Shown: in pieces, positions 35,398-44,252 of the stretch
Numbering within the stretch: position 1 is the stretch's first letter
How the letters are laid out: each line of letters opens with the position of its first letter
Assembly (NCBI RefSeq): GCF_900086725.1
Contig: NZ_LT574838.1
Coordinates: 248,001 to 312,000 of the forward strand
Reading direction: 5' to 3'
DNA length: 64,000 nt
From: Bariatricus massiliensis
Lineage (GTDB): Bacteria > Bacillota > Clostridia > Lachnospirales > Lachnospiraceae
The notes under the pieces: generated by a model
Databases searched by the model: none
Told to the model about the DNA's origin: nothing
The model's input: only the letters and a program-made list of their open reading frames with translations
Program-made: the position numbers and the translations under genes

Positions 35398-36291
35398 TCA
35401 TACGCCCTCTAGCGTAAAGGGAGGGATGAAACTCTCTTCCGCCGTCCCGCCCTCCTGTATGAACGCCTGCTCTACGCCCAATTCAATGGCGTAATCAACG
35501 AGCCGGTCATACGCTCTGGGGCTGACTCTCCGGGCAAGCTCCGGGTACGGCCCACTGTCAAGTGTCTCCAGCGGTGTATATTGATTCATAAGGCTCATGT
35601 ATATCTGATTGCCATACGTGTGAAAAAGATACTCCACCACCGCCCGGGCCTCCTTCAGGCAGCCCGGCAGGAGCAGATGCCGGACGATCACCCCTTTCGT
35701 CATGATGCCTCCGCTGTCGAACAGGGGAGGCCCCGTCTGGCGTACCATCTCCGCTACCGCCCGCTTCGCCACGTCCGGATAATCTGCGGCCGCCGAATAT
35801 TTTCCTGCATGCACCTCGTCCAGATATTTGAAATCGGGGAGATAGACATCCACATATCCCTCCAGCCTGCGAAGTGTCTCCACACATTCATATCCACTCG
35901 TATTGTAGACCACCGGAAGATTCAATCCCTCTGTCCGCGCCCTTTGAAGCGCCGCTATAATCTGCGGCACAAAGTGGGTGGGCGTAACCAGATTAATGTT
36001 GTTCGCCCCTTTCTTCTGAAGCTCCAGAAAGATTTCCGAGAGCCGCTCCACGGTAATGGCCTTTCCGGCGGCCCCGGTGGAGATTACATGATTCTGGCAA
36101 TAGATACAGCGCAATGTGCATCCACAGAAAAACACAGTACCCGAACCGTTATCCCCCGAGATACAGGGCTCCTCCCACATATGAAGAGCTGCCCTTGCCA
36201 CTCTGACGATACTGCTTTCCCCACAATATCCTTTTGCCCCGCCGCTTCTGTCCGCCCCACAACTTCTGGGGCACAGCCTGCATCCTGACAT
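35398..36291 (-). CDS. PflX-like radical SAM protein (COG1313)
   Basis: 297 residues. N-terminal Cys set CRLCPRSCGADRSGG...GYCG, then AALHMWEEPCISG and the radical SAM motif CGCTLRCIYCQNH (CX3CX2C), the pattern of the 'putative pyruvate formate-lyase activating enzyme' PflX family. No glycyl radical enzyme is encoded nearby, so its target is unknown. The ribosome site is weak (GATGTG). Read before the Fe-S aldo/keto reductase on the same strand; both need iron-sulfur clusters. Confidence 0.88.
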   Translation of the reverse strand: MSGCRLCPRSCGADRSGGAKGYCGESSIVRVARAALHMWEEPCISGDNGSGTVFFCGCTLRCIYCQNHVISTGAAGKAITVERLSEIFLELQKKGANNINLVTPTHFVPQIIAALQRARTEGLNLPVVYNTSGYECVETLRRLEGYVDVYLPDFKYLDEVHAGKYSAAADYPDVAKRAVAEMVRQTGPPLFDSGGIMTKGVIVRHLLLPGCLKEARAVVEYLFHTYGNQIYMSLMNQYTPLETLDSGPYPELARRVSPRAYDRLVDYAIELGVEQAFIQEGGTAEESFIPPFTLEGV

Positions 36292-36329
36292 ATCTTTTCA
36301 CATCCTTTAGAAACAGTATACATTTTTTC

Positions 36330-36378
36330 TGGTAATTTTTCCATATTATTGGTATAATAATTGCATTGCCGATATAAT
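36330..36378 (+). promoter_or_regulatory. Promoter region of the yqeY-like gene
   Basis: Two TATAAT boxes 20 bp apart (36353-36358, with a preceding TGG, and 36373-36378). The second has TTGGTA 18 nt upstream (36349-36354). Either or both could serve the downstream gene. Confidence 0.6.
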
Positions 36379-36406
36379 AACAGATTAAAAATGGAGGTAT
36401 TTGACT

Positions 36407-36853
36407 ATGAGTAAGATAGATGAAGTGCGGAGTGCCATGATTCAGTCCATGAAAGCTGGCGACAAGGAGACGAAGGAAACTTTATCCCTTCTGTTGTCTG
36501 CTTTGAAAAATAAGGCAATCGACAAGCGTGCAGACTTGACTGAGGAGGAAGAGGTTCAGGTTATTTTGAAGGAGATCAAGCAGACCAAGGAAACGCTTGA
36601 GATGACGCCTGAAGGCCGCACCGATATCATTGAAGAATGTACGAAGAGAATCGCTGTTCTGGAGCAGTACGCCCCAAAGATGATGGAGGAAGCGGAGATT
36701 GAAGAAGTGATTGATGCCGTGCTGGCCTCACTTGGAATCGACGCACCTGCTCCGCAGGATAAGGGCAGGATCATGAAGGAGCTGATGCCTAAGGTCAAAG
36801 GAAAGGCTGACGGTAAACTGGTAAATCAGGTTCTCATGGGCAGATTACATTAG
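36407..36853 (+). CDS. yqeY: GatB/YqeY domain protein
   Basis: 148 residues matching YqeY in full: MSKIDEVRSAMIQSMKAGDK, LSLLLSALKNKAIDKR, QTKETLEMTPEGR, ..EEAEIEEVIDAVLASLG, MKELMPKVKGKADGKLVNQVL. The fold is shared with the tRNA-contacting tail of the amidotransferase subunit GatB, so binding of tRNA is suspected, though the function is unknown. GGAGG lies 9 nt before the ATG at 36407; a TTG two codons earlier is less likely. Own promoter and terminator, so monocistronic. Confidence 0.94.
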   Translation: MSKIDEVRSAMIQSMKAGDKETKETLSLLLSALKNKAIDKRADLTEEEEVQVILKEIKQTKETLEMTPEGRTDIIEECTKRIAVLEQYAPKMMEEAEIEEVIDAVLASLGIDAPAPQDKGRIMKELMPKVKGKADGKLVNQVLMGRLH

Positions 36854-36894
36854 TTATCCTGCATCCAAGCAGGGACATCAACGCAGAAATAATC

Positions 36895-36955
36895 AATGTA
36901 CGGGAATATTACCGGGAGCTGGCTCCCTTCTCTGTAATATCCCCGTACATTTTTT
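36895..36955. terminator. Bidirectional terminator, yqeY / panE-like
   Basis: Long stem AATGTACGGG...CCCGTACATT with inner ATATTAC/GTAATAT and GGGAGC/GCTCCC pairings, then TTTTTT on the plus strand. Serves the converging genes. Confidence 0.85.
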
Positions 36956-36974
36956 GTCCAAATAATCTGCCACT

Positions 36975-37922
36975 TTAAAATTGCTGGCGCCGTTTCAGTT
37001 CTTCATACATTCTCTCCGACACCGGAACCTCAATCCCCAGCCGCTTTGCCTCTCTCACCAGATATCCGCCAAATGTCTCCAGCTCCGCCCTCTTTCCGTC
37101 ACGGATATCCCGCTGGAGTGAGCTTGTGGCGTCCTCGGCCAGTTCAAAATAGAACCGGTGGATAATCGCCTCCACATGTTCTTGTGTCACATGGATTCCC
37201 TTCGCCTTCGCTACAAGGTAGGCCTCCTGAACCAGTGACTCGTATTCCTCTGCCTTTACCGAATCACTCCGGAGCTCGCCTATCGTATTCATATAGTAAG
37301 CGGTTTCTACATTGTAAGCACAGTTCAAAATATATTTGCGCCAGATTTCCCGCTCAATATCCTCCGCCTTTTTACAGTCAATCCCAGCTCCCAGAAGTAA
37401 TTCATATGTCTCCTGAACCTTCTCGGCCTCCTCTTTTGAAGCATTTTGAATCCCGATACGAATATCGGCAAATCCTCCTTGGTGGATAATGCTGTAGTCT
37501 TCTCCCGCAAAAGCAACGATATAAATCAAAGAATCTACCACCAATCCTGCCGGGACGAGGGCTCTCACACGTTCTCCGGGGTCCGCCCCATTCATGACCG
37601 GGACAATCACAGTGCCGTCATTTACACAGCTGCCGAGCGTGGCACATACATCTTCAAGAGAATAATTTTTCACACAAATGAAAATATAATCCTGAGGCGT
37701 AAGTTCTGCCGCAGATTCTACCACCTGCATCGGACGCGCCGCCACTTCTCCGTGATAATCGCTGTGCAGGATAATGCCCTTCTCGTCTATCGCCTTCCGC
37801 CGTTCTCCTCTGGCCACCAGCGAGACCTGAGGATAGTTCGCCGCCAGCATGGCCGCCATATAACCTCCCACGCCTCCGGCTCCGACTACCGCTATTTTCT
37901 TATCATTGTAATTCTCGCCCAT
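36975..37922 (-). CDS. Ketopantoate reductase-family oxidoreductase
   Basis: 315 residues of the PanE/ApbA family. Rossmann start IAVVGAGGVGGYMAAMLA (NADPH site), VKNYSLEDV with the conserved Lys-Asn, PVMNGADPGERV, and a C-terminal helical domain with EIWRKYILNCAYN carrying the catalytic Lys. The biosynthetic activity is 2-dehydropantoate to pantoate, but many paralogues reduce other 2-oxoacids, and no other pan gene is nearby. It begins 14 nt after the hydrolase gene, in one message. Confidence 0.88.
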   Translation of the reverse strand: MGENYNDKKIAVVGAGGVGGYMAAMLAANYPQVSLVARGERRKAIDEKGIILHSDYHGEVAARPMQVVESAAELTPQDYIFICVKNYSLEDVCATLGSCVNDGTVIVPVMNGADPGERVRALVPAGLVVDSLIYIVAFAGEDYSIIHQGGFADIRIGIQNASKEEAEKVQETYELLLGAGIDCKKAEDIEREIWRKYILNCAYNVETAYYMNTIGELRSDSVKAEEYESLVQEAYLVAKAKGIHVTQEHVEAIIHRFYFELAEDATSSLQRDIRDGKRAELETFGGYLVREAKRLGIEVPVSERMYEELKRRQQF

Positions 37923-37936
37923 ATTTCTGCCGCTCC

Positions 37937-38746
37937 CTATTTGATACGCCGATTCAGCCAGCAGATCATATCACCAATTGGTTCATCCTTCTCAAATTCA
38001 TTAAAAATCTCATGATACATCCCTGCGTAAATTCTAAGGCTTTTATCCTTGGAAGAAATGTCTCCAAAAAGCTGGCGGGAATCCAGCTCACTGACAAGGC
38101 CGTCATCCGCACCGTGAAGTATCAGGACAGGGTCTACAAATGCAGCCGCTTCTTTCTTCAAGTATTCAACACCTTCATAGATGCTGTTGAGAAGGCCTAC
38201 CGATATCTCTTTCTCTACATAGGGGTCGGCAGCATAAGCTTCACCTACTGCCGGGTCGGAGCAGACCCCGTCGCCCAGTGCATTGGGAGAATACATATCC
38301 GCAGGCGCGTCAATAGGAAGTTCCCCCGCACATGGGCAGTTGTACCTTGTCAGTGCGCCCGACAGAACAATACCGTCCGCTTTTCCCGGAAATCTGGTGG
38401 CAAAGCAGGTGGCGGCATAACCACCCATGCTGTGTCCCATGACAAACAGCGGCCGTCCCTCATTTTCTTTTGCTGCCATCTCCACCACCGCATTGACATC
38501 ATCGCTGATTTCGGTCCATGCGCTGTAGAACACCTTCTTCCCTTCTGACCGTCCGTGTCCCCTATGGTCGAACCGGTAGACATTTATCTGTTGTGCGTTC
38601 AGTCTTGCCGCCACATAATCATAGCGACCCTGATGTTCACAGAGTCCATGCACGATCACGACTGCAGCCCTTGGCTTGGTCACCAAATCTTTCACCAGAA
38701 ACAATTGGGTTCCGTCAAATGTTGAAAACATCCCTTCTGTCCTCAT
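37937..38746 (-). CDS. Alpha/beta hydrolase (monoacylglycerol lipase-like)
   Basis: 269 residues with the serine-hydrolase triad: nucleophile GHSMGGY, acid in LHGADDGLV and His in YAGMYHEIFNE. The oxyanion-side motif VHGLCEHQGRYDY and HRGHGRSEGKK match the Hydrolase_4/monoglyceride-lipase group. No signal peptide from the chosen ATG (38746, AAGGAGG 8 nt upstream). Likely acts on lipid esters in the cytoplasm. Confidence 0.9.
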   Translation of the reverse strand: MRTEGMFSTFDGTQLFLVKDLVTKPRAAVVIVHGLCEHQGRYDYVAARLNAQQINVYRFDHRGHGRSEGKKVFYSAWTEISDDVNAVVEMAAKENEGRPLFVMGHSMGGYAATCFATRFPGKADGIVLSGALTRYNCPCAGELPIDAPADMYSPNALGDGVCSDPAVGEAYAADPYVEKEISVGLLNSIYEGVEYLKKEAAAFVDPVLILHGADDGLVSELDSRQLFGDISSKDKSLRIYAGMYHEIFNEFEKDEPIGDMICWLNRRIK

Positions 38747-38858
38747 CTTAAATACCTCCTTTTCCCATGCTTTTCTAAGCAAGAACCATATTCTCTTGTT
38801 GTTCATTTTATTCTTCTGGCAGAAAAGAATCAATTAAATTTTTATTATATTTCTTAGA

Positions 38859-38887
38859 TTGTTTCTTTTTTCATTTTACGTTATACT
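38859..38887 (+). promoter_or_regulatory. Promoter of the DUF4317 gene
   Basis: TTGTTT (38859-38864), 17-nt spacer, TATACT (38882-38887). The ~70-nt leader that follows holds a GGCGG...CCGCC hairpin. Confidence 0.65.
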
Positions 38888-38962
38888 AAGTTCTATGGCG
38901 GCGGACTTATACCGTTTTCTGGATGCCCGCCGTTAAAATGATAATTAAAGGGGTCTTTACAT

Positions 38963-40105
38963 ATGAACAAAAAAGAAGTTACTGAAATCAAAAAACAATT
39001 CACTCCAAGCAACTGCGCCATCACCCGCATATGCGGCTGCTACGTGGACGGTGAAAAAGAAAAGAAAACAGAGCTGAAAGAGGCTTTTCTCTCACTGCCT
39101 GAAGATGAGATGTTTAAATATTTCGACATTTTTAGAAAGACTCTCTCCGGTACTGTAGGAAAGAACCTTTTGAACATGGAATTCCCTCTGGAGACTGAGG
39201 CCGAGGGCGGCACGCAGGAATTCCTGCTGAAGCTCAGAAGCAGCCGGCTTACCGATGACGAGCTGCTCGAACAATTTTACGATAAAGTGATCGAGGCCTA
39301 TGACTATGGTGAAAATTATCTCATCCTTCTAATTCATGCGGCCTATGATATTCCGGGCAAATCATCAGACGGCTCAGAGATGTTCGACGCCTCCGATGAA
39401 GTCTATGACTACATACTCTGCAGCATCTGTCCCGTGAAACTGTCCAAGCCGGCACTCAGCTACCACGCCGAAGAAAACAGCTTCCACGACCGGATACGGG
39501 ATTGGATTGTAGAGATGCCGGATGTAGGCTTCCTCTTCCCGGCCTTCAACGACCGCAGCACAGACATTCACAACCTGCTGTATTATTCGAAGAACGCCGA
39601 GCAGCTTCAGGCCAATCTTGCAGAACAACTACTCGGATGTGTCCTCCCACTGTCAGCCGGAGGACAGAAAGAGACCTTTCGTGCTCTGATTGAAGAGACG
39701 CTCGGGGACGAATGTGAATATGAAATTGTCAAGAATATACATGAAAACTTAAACGAATTGATTGAACAGAATGCTGACAATCCGGAACCCCTGTCTCTCG
39801 ATAAGGCCGAAGTCAAATACTTGCTGGCAAAAAGCGGTGTGGAAGAGGAAAAGCTGGAGAATTTTGAACAGCAATATTCCGCCGCTGCCGGAGAACATAC
39901 TTCCCTTCTCGCAAGCAATGTGGCAGACACGAAAAAATTTGAAATTAAAACGCCGGATATCACAATCCATGTAAAACCGGAATGTGCCGCCTTGGTTGAA
40001 ACCCGCGTCATAGACGGCCGGAACTGCATCGTCATCGGCGTAGATGACAGAGTAGAAATCAACGGCATCACGGCCCGCACGGTCGTAGAACGGAATCAAG
40101 AATAA
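38963..40105 (+). CDS. DUF4317 family protein
   Basis: 380 residues closely matching the DUF4317 family, found mostly in Lachnospiraceae and related clostridia: MNKKEVTEIKKQFTPSNCAI, RICGCYVDGEKEKK, YFDIFRKTLSGTVGKNLLNM, PDVGFLFPAFNDRSTDIHN. Soluble, acidic, no signal peptide or membrane segment. Function unknown. AAAGGGG sits about 10 nt before the ATG. Transcribed alone between a promoter and a terminator hairpin. Confidence 0.88.
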   Translation: MNKKEVTEIKKQFTPSNCAITRICGCYVDGEKEKKTELKEAFLSLPEDEMFKYFDIFRKTLSGTVGKNLLNMEFPLETEAEGGTQEFLLKLRSSRLTDDELLEQFYDKVIEAYDYGENYLILLIHAAYDIPGKSSDGSEMFDASDEVYDYILCSICPVKLSKPALSYHAEENSFHDRIRDWIVEMPDVGFLFPAFNDRSTDIHNLLYYSKNAEQLQANLAEQLLGCVLPLSAGGQKETFRALIEETLGDECEYEIVKNIHENLNELIEQNADNPEPLSLDKAEVKYLLAKSGVEEEKLENFEQQYSAAAGEHTSLLASNVADTKKFEIKTPDITIHVKPECAALVETRVIDGRNCIVIGVDDRVEINGITARTVVERNQE

Positions 40106-40109
40106 GAAT

Positions 40110-40153
40110 ATCCCGTGGAATTGGATGCCTTTCAGCATACATTTCCACGGGAT
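40110..40153. terminator. Bidirectional terminator, DUF4317 / papain-like protease
   Basis: Stem ATCCCGTGGAA / TTCCACGGGAT with a 22-nt loop, followed by ACTTTTGTTTTTT on the plus strand. Lies between converging genes. Confidence 0.8.
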
Positions 40154-40164
40154 ACTTTTGTTTT

Positions 40165-43100
40165 TTATGATTTTCTACGTCTTCTCACCCTGAAAACGAA
40201 AACCCCAATGATGGCTAGCAGCGCTGCTGCTGCCGCGATGAACAGCACGGATATCTGTGCCGTATCACCTGTCATGGCACTGTTGACTTCCTTGCTTGTC
40301 ACTGTCGGCTTACTGTTATCGTTGCCGGAAGAAGGTGTGTCGGTTCCTCCGGGGGTATCGGCATCCTTAGGCAGAACCGGCGCAAACGGAGACATGGAAT
40401 ATCCCCTTACCTGAACCTTGCCGTCTGTTACTGTCAAATTACTGTATACATCAATAGTATCTTTTTCAGCCTTCACATTTTCTACGGTTAAACTGCCTGC
40501 TTTCACATAATGTAAAATTGTAATCTGCTTTCCGTTATATTTCTCGTCTACCGGAATCGTAATAGTAAGTGCACCTTTCACTTCCGCGCCTGTCTTACCA
40601 TCTGCCTTTTTTAGCGTAAGATCAAAAATGGAACCAAGCATCTGGCCGTCTTTCACCATATTCTGGAATGCGTTTTGTACTGACTTATCTGCAACATCCG
40701 TAATCAATAGAAGTTCATCACCTGTAAAGTTCCCCGAAACCGCAAAACGTCCTGCAATGGAATCCGGAATACTGGATTCGTTCTTAACCTTGCTCATTAC
40801 GCGCTCCTTAATCGTCAGTACCCCGTCAAACAAACTCCCGACTGTATAATTCGTATCTGTTACAGAAGCAGACTTCATTTTCAAGGTATACGTACCCGCC
40901 AAATTACCGTCCGGTATATTCTGAGCCTCAACATCGACTGTCAAACCGATTGCACTTTGGTCTGTTCCCGGCACAAGATTGGTCACTTTAACCTCATAGA
41001 TGTCTGGAAGCGCGTCCCCATAGTTTATAGTAACATCCTTTGCCTTAATCCCAATGGCACGCGGTTTAATAAAAAGCGTACCCGATGTCACTGTCACATC
41101 ATAATTTGCTGCCGCTGAACTTCCGGTAATGGCCACATTGCCTGCTGATGTTGTCTCATCCGCTGCACAGCTGAGCGTTACAACCAAATCTGCCGCTGTG
41201 TCATTTCCAACCAGTGTTCCGTCCGGTATGATAAGAGAGAATTCCGGATTGGAATCACCATAAAACTTCTCTGCATCTTTCGCCGCTGCTGTCACCGCTT
41301 TTTTGTTGACAGTCAGTATCATTGTACCTGATGCAGGATTATAATTGTCTGTATCATCGGGCACAAACTCAAATTCATACTCTGTTGCACTTCCACATTC
41401 CGGATATACATCCGGAGTCGTCCAACTCATAGTCCCGGAAACAGCTTGCCCATTGTCAAGGCCGGCTACGCTTACCTGAAAATCACTTAGCTTCGTTCCA
41501 TATACCGCCGGGCTGCTGGTGATTCCACTGAGATCCGGTGTCGCTTTCTCCACCTCAAGCGCAATATCTGCATGATATGTACGGTACTGGCTATCGCTGT
41601 CCGGCGTAAAGGTAGCCGCATAAGAAGCTGTGTTTACCTGAGGTACCGTTTCTTCATTGTCCCAGCTCCAGCTTCCACCGTCCACAGAGGGAATGGGTAC
41701 ATCTGCAAGTGTCTTACTCTGGCTGTAGGTAATTTTCTCCAGCGTAGGGACCACCGGTACTTCTTTCACACGGGCCACAGCATAATATCCCATCTTCGAT
41801 ACATCCGCCCGGAGAACTCCGGTATTTGAAGACAGATCCGCAACCTCTGTCAGGACCATGCTTCCGGATTCGCTGGCAGCATAGTATAATTTCGTCTTTT
41901 CATCATTGTCATATCCGCTTTTTGGCTTAATTTCCAGATTCACGGCCTCTCCGCTCTTCAGAGCCGGAGAGAGCGACAAATTATAAAGATAAAACTGATC
42001 CGAAGCGCCGTAAAGCTCCAGTGCAGTCTTCACCGCCTCAAAATCTCCGCCTGCCGTTACATCATCTGCTGTCAGGACAGCATTGGCTGGCAGATAGGCG
42101 TTGTCATCTGATATTACCACACGGCCGCTGTCCGCATACAGCACAAGTGAGTCCGGGCTAAAATCAAATCCCCACGCTTTCGTATTCGTTCCCTGAGGAG
42201 CAGACTTGGTTGTAAATACAATCGGTGAATCATCCCCCATCATCATAAAATCTGTACGGGCAATCGGCTCTCCCAATGTATATGCCCCGCCCTTGACTGT
42301 GATTGCTACCTGCGTGGCAGGGTCTGCACTGTCTGATAGTGTGACCTCTGTAATCTTAATATAAGAAGTTGCCGCGGGAAGCGGGATATTGTTTATGCCG
42401 CTGCTCTCTGCCGCAACATTGATGATTTCTGCATTTCCAAGCGCCGTGTCGGTGTTGTCGTATGCCTGATATTTGAAGGCCGATACAGCCGGAGCTTCTG
42501 ATTCCGGCACCACATCCTTGGTAAAAGCCTTGATCATAGCATTGCCAAAGGACATCCCTGCCTGTTTGACGTCCGCCATATCTGAAGGCACACCGTCCTG
42601 AATCATATAACTCTCTCCCGGATTACATACCGCTTTCTGGGAAGCTGAATCCGCGCCGATTTCCACCGGAGTATACCATTTGTTGTCCCCGCCTTTAATC
42701 ACCTGTACCACTGAGAACTTCTCTCCCGCCGCAACGGCTGCAGGTGTATCCAATTCTATCGTATGATAACCACTGTGTGCAATCGTCTTGGACTGTTCTG
42801 CAATCAATTCCGCATTCTCCGGCACCGGCTGTGTTGCTCTGGCCGGAACTTTATAGATTTTTACAGAAACAGTGGAATCTGGCGCCAGTGTGACTGCAGA
42901 TACTGCCTGAATTTCCTCATTACCCTTGGCAGTGAATACATTAGCCACCCCTGTTTCGCTTTTATTGGGCGTGTACTGCATAGCGCTGGCAAGTCCCAAA
43001 TAATCATACTGATAGATGTTGTCATAGTTGTCTGTACTTTCTCCCTGAAAGCTGGTTACCTGATCAATGGTTCTGTCATAGTAGGAGAGCCAGAAGTACC

Positions 43101-44169
43101 CGTCCAGTCCCCATGTGTCACCCCAGCTGTTTTTCACAAGCCATGCGCCGTTTCCTTCCGGCTGTTTTCCTGTCTTGAAATTCGAGCTTGGATAATCATC
43201 GTCCCACCCCACAATGCTGACTCCGTGGTTCTGAACGGTAGAAGCATTCAGCACATCTACATACTGGCAATAATTCATGTAATTAAAATAATCGCCGTTC
43301 TGTGCACCATCCGGTGTTGACTGGTCTGCAAAATAGGCTATGGCCACTGCTCCGTTTTCCATGATTGCTGCCTTAATGGCGGCTGTGGCATCTCCGTCAT
43401 AGCTATAAGTAGCATCCGCTGACGGAAGCCCATTACTATCATATTTATCGAAGGTTGCGGGACTTGCCAGAAAATCCGCGTTTTGAAGATGTACGGCAGA
43501 AAGATTCCTGTTTGCAGCAGCTACATCCCATATGCCTGCCGTGTCCATAGTTCCCTCTTCATTCCTATATGGTACATCTGCCTCTAAGGCTGCCCCCTGC
43601 CAGGTAGACAAAAGAGCTGCTGCCTGAGGCATATTCCCGCCCCTATCCAGACGTCCGGTCCCGGTATATGACGCACCCTCTCCAGCCTGATTAGAATTCG
43701 CCGCGCTAATCTTTATACTGTCTTCAGTCTGCGGTTCATAGGCGAACCATGCCAGCTGCCGTTCTGAATAGTCCGGATCTACTTCTTCAGCACTGTTGAC
43801 ATTATCGGTAAGCTGGCTGCTTTCCAGTGAGGATAACGCCCCAAATGCCCAGCAGGATCCCCATGGATTCTGATTCTTTACGGTTGTAGACTTGCCAACT
43901 TCGCTTAATATATATTTCGTAGGAAACGCGGCCCTGCTGCGGTACTGTCCCCCCTGAGCGCTTTGGTAAGAATCCTTGAATACTGTAGGGGTAATTCCAC
44001 CGGAAGCATAACTTTGATCCACCTCTATCAGTTTCGGCATTTCCACCGAATCTTCCTTTCCGGAATTGTCATTTGGCGCTGCCGTAACATTCGAGACCGG
44101 CCCGGATGCAATCAGGGCTGCCACCATTCCAAGAACGGCAATACGCTTCATAATCTTTTGCATTTTCAT
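40165..44169 (-). CDS. Large secreted papain-like (C1) cysteine protease with MBG-type repeats and membrane tail
   Basis: 1334 residues. Signal peptide ~1-31; C1 peptidase ~85-370 with catalytic Cys106 (NPWGSCWAFGALSSLE), His in NHGVSIVGWDD and Asn in LVKNSWGDTWGLDGYFWLSY. A lectin-like beta domain follows (~375-540: VFTAKGNEEIQAVSAVTL, SGYHTIELDTPAAVAAGEKF). Then come unassigned beta-rich modules and MBG-type domains (~950-1150: AKDAEKFYGDSNPEFSL, KAKDVTINYGDALPDIY). The end is a Thr/Ser/Pro linker, SAMTGDT, a helix and RRRRK, like a sortase anchor but without LPXTG. A surface or released proteinase for nutrition or adhesion is likely. GGAGAGAG precedes the ATG. Confidence 0.9.
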   Translation of the reverse strand: MKMQKIMKRIAVLGMVAALIASGPVSNVTAAPNDNSGKEDSVEMPKLIEVDQSYASGGITPTVFKDSYQSAQGGQYRSRAAFPTKYILSEVGKSTTVKNQNPWGSCWAFGALSSLESSQLTDNVNSAEEVDPDYSERQLAWFAYEPQTEDSIKISAANSNQAGEGASYTGTGRLDRGGNMPQAAALLSTWQGAALEADVPYRNEEGTMDTAGIWDVAAANRNLSAVHLQNADFLASPATFDKYDSNGLPSADATYSYDGDATAAIKAAIMENGAVAIAYFADQSTPDGAQNGDYFNYMNYCQYVDVLNASTVQNHGVSIVGWDDDYPSSNFKTGKQPEGNGAWLVKNSWGDTWGLDGYFWLSYYDRTIDQVTSFQGESTDNYDNIYQYDYLGLASAMQYTPNKSETGVANVFTAKGNEEIQAVSAVTLAPDSTVSVKIYKVPARATQPVPENAELIAEQSKTIAHSGYHTIELDTPAAVAAGEKFSVVQVIKGGDNKWYTPVEIGADSASQKAVCNPGESYMIQDGVPSDMADVKQAGMSFGNAMIKAFTKDVVPESEAPAVSAFKYQAYDNTDTALGNAEIINVAAESSGINNIPLPAATSYIKITEVTLSDSADPATQVAITVKGGAYTLGEPIARTDFMMMGDDSPIVFTTKSAPQGTNTKAWGFDFSPDSLVLYADSGRVVISDDNAYLPANAVLTADDVTAGGDFEAVKTALELYGASDQFYLYNLSLSPALKSGEAVNLEIKPKSGYDNDEKTKLYYAASESGSMVLTEVADLSSNTGVLRADVSKMGYYAVARVKEVPVVPTLEKITYSQSKTLADVPIPSVDGGSWSWDNEETVPQVNTASYAATFTPDSDSQYRTYHADIALEVEKATPDLSGITSSPAVYGTKLSDFQVSVAGLDNGQAVSGTMSWTTPDVYPECGSATEYEFEFVPDDTDNYNPASGTMILTVNKKAVTAAAKDAEKFYGDSNPEFSLIIPDGTLVGNDTAADLVVTLSCAADETTSAGNVAITGSSAAANYDVTVTSGTLFIKPRAIGIKAKDVTINYGDALPDIYEVKVTNLVPGTDQSAIGLTVDVEAQNIPDGNLAGTYTLKMKSASVTDTNYTVGSLFDGVLTIKERVMSKVKNESSIPDSIAGRFAVSGNFTGDELLLITDVADKSVQNAFQNMVKDGQMLGSIFDLTLKKADGKTGAEVKGALTITIPVDEKYNGKQITILHYVKAGSLTVENVKAEKDTIDVYSNLTVTDGKVQVRGYSMSPFAPVLPKDADTPGGTDTPSSGNDNSKPTVTSKEVNSAMTGDTAQISVLFIAAAAALLAIIGVFVFRVRRRRKS

Positions 44170-44252
44170 AGCTCTCTCCTTTAATTTTCTTTAATAACTA
44201 TAGCATCATTGATAATATTGTATCTGTCTTACGCAGATTAGTCAACTGCCCC

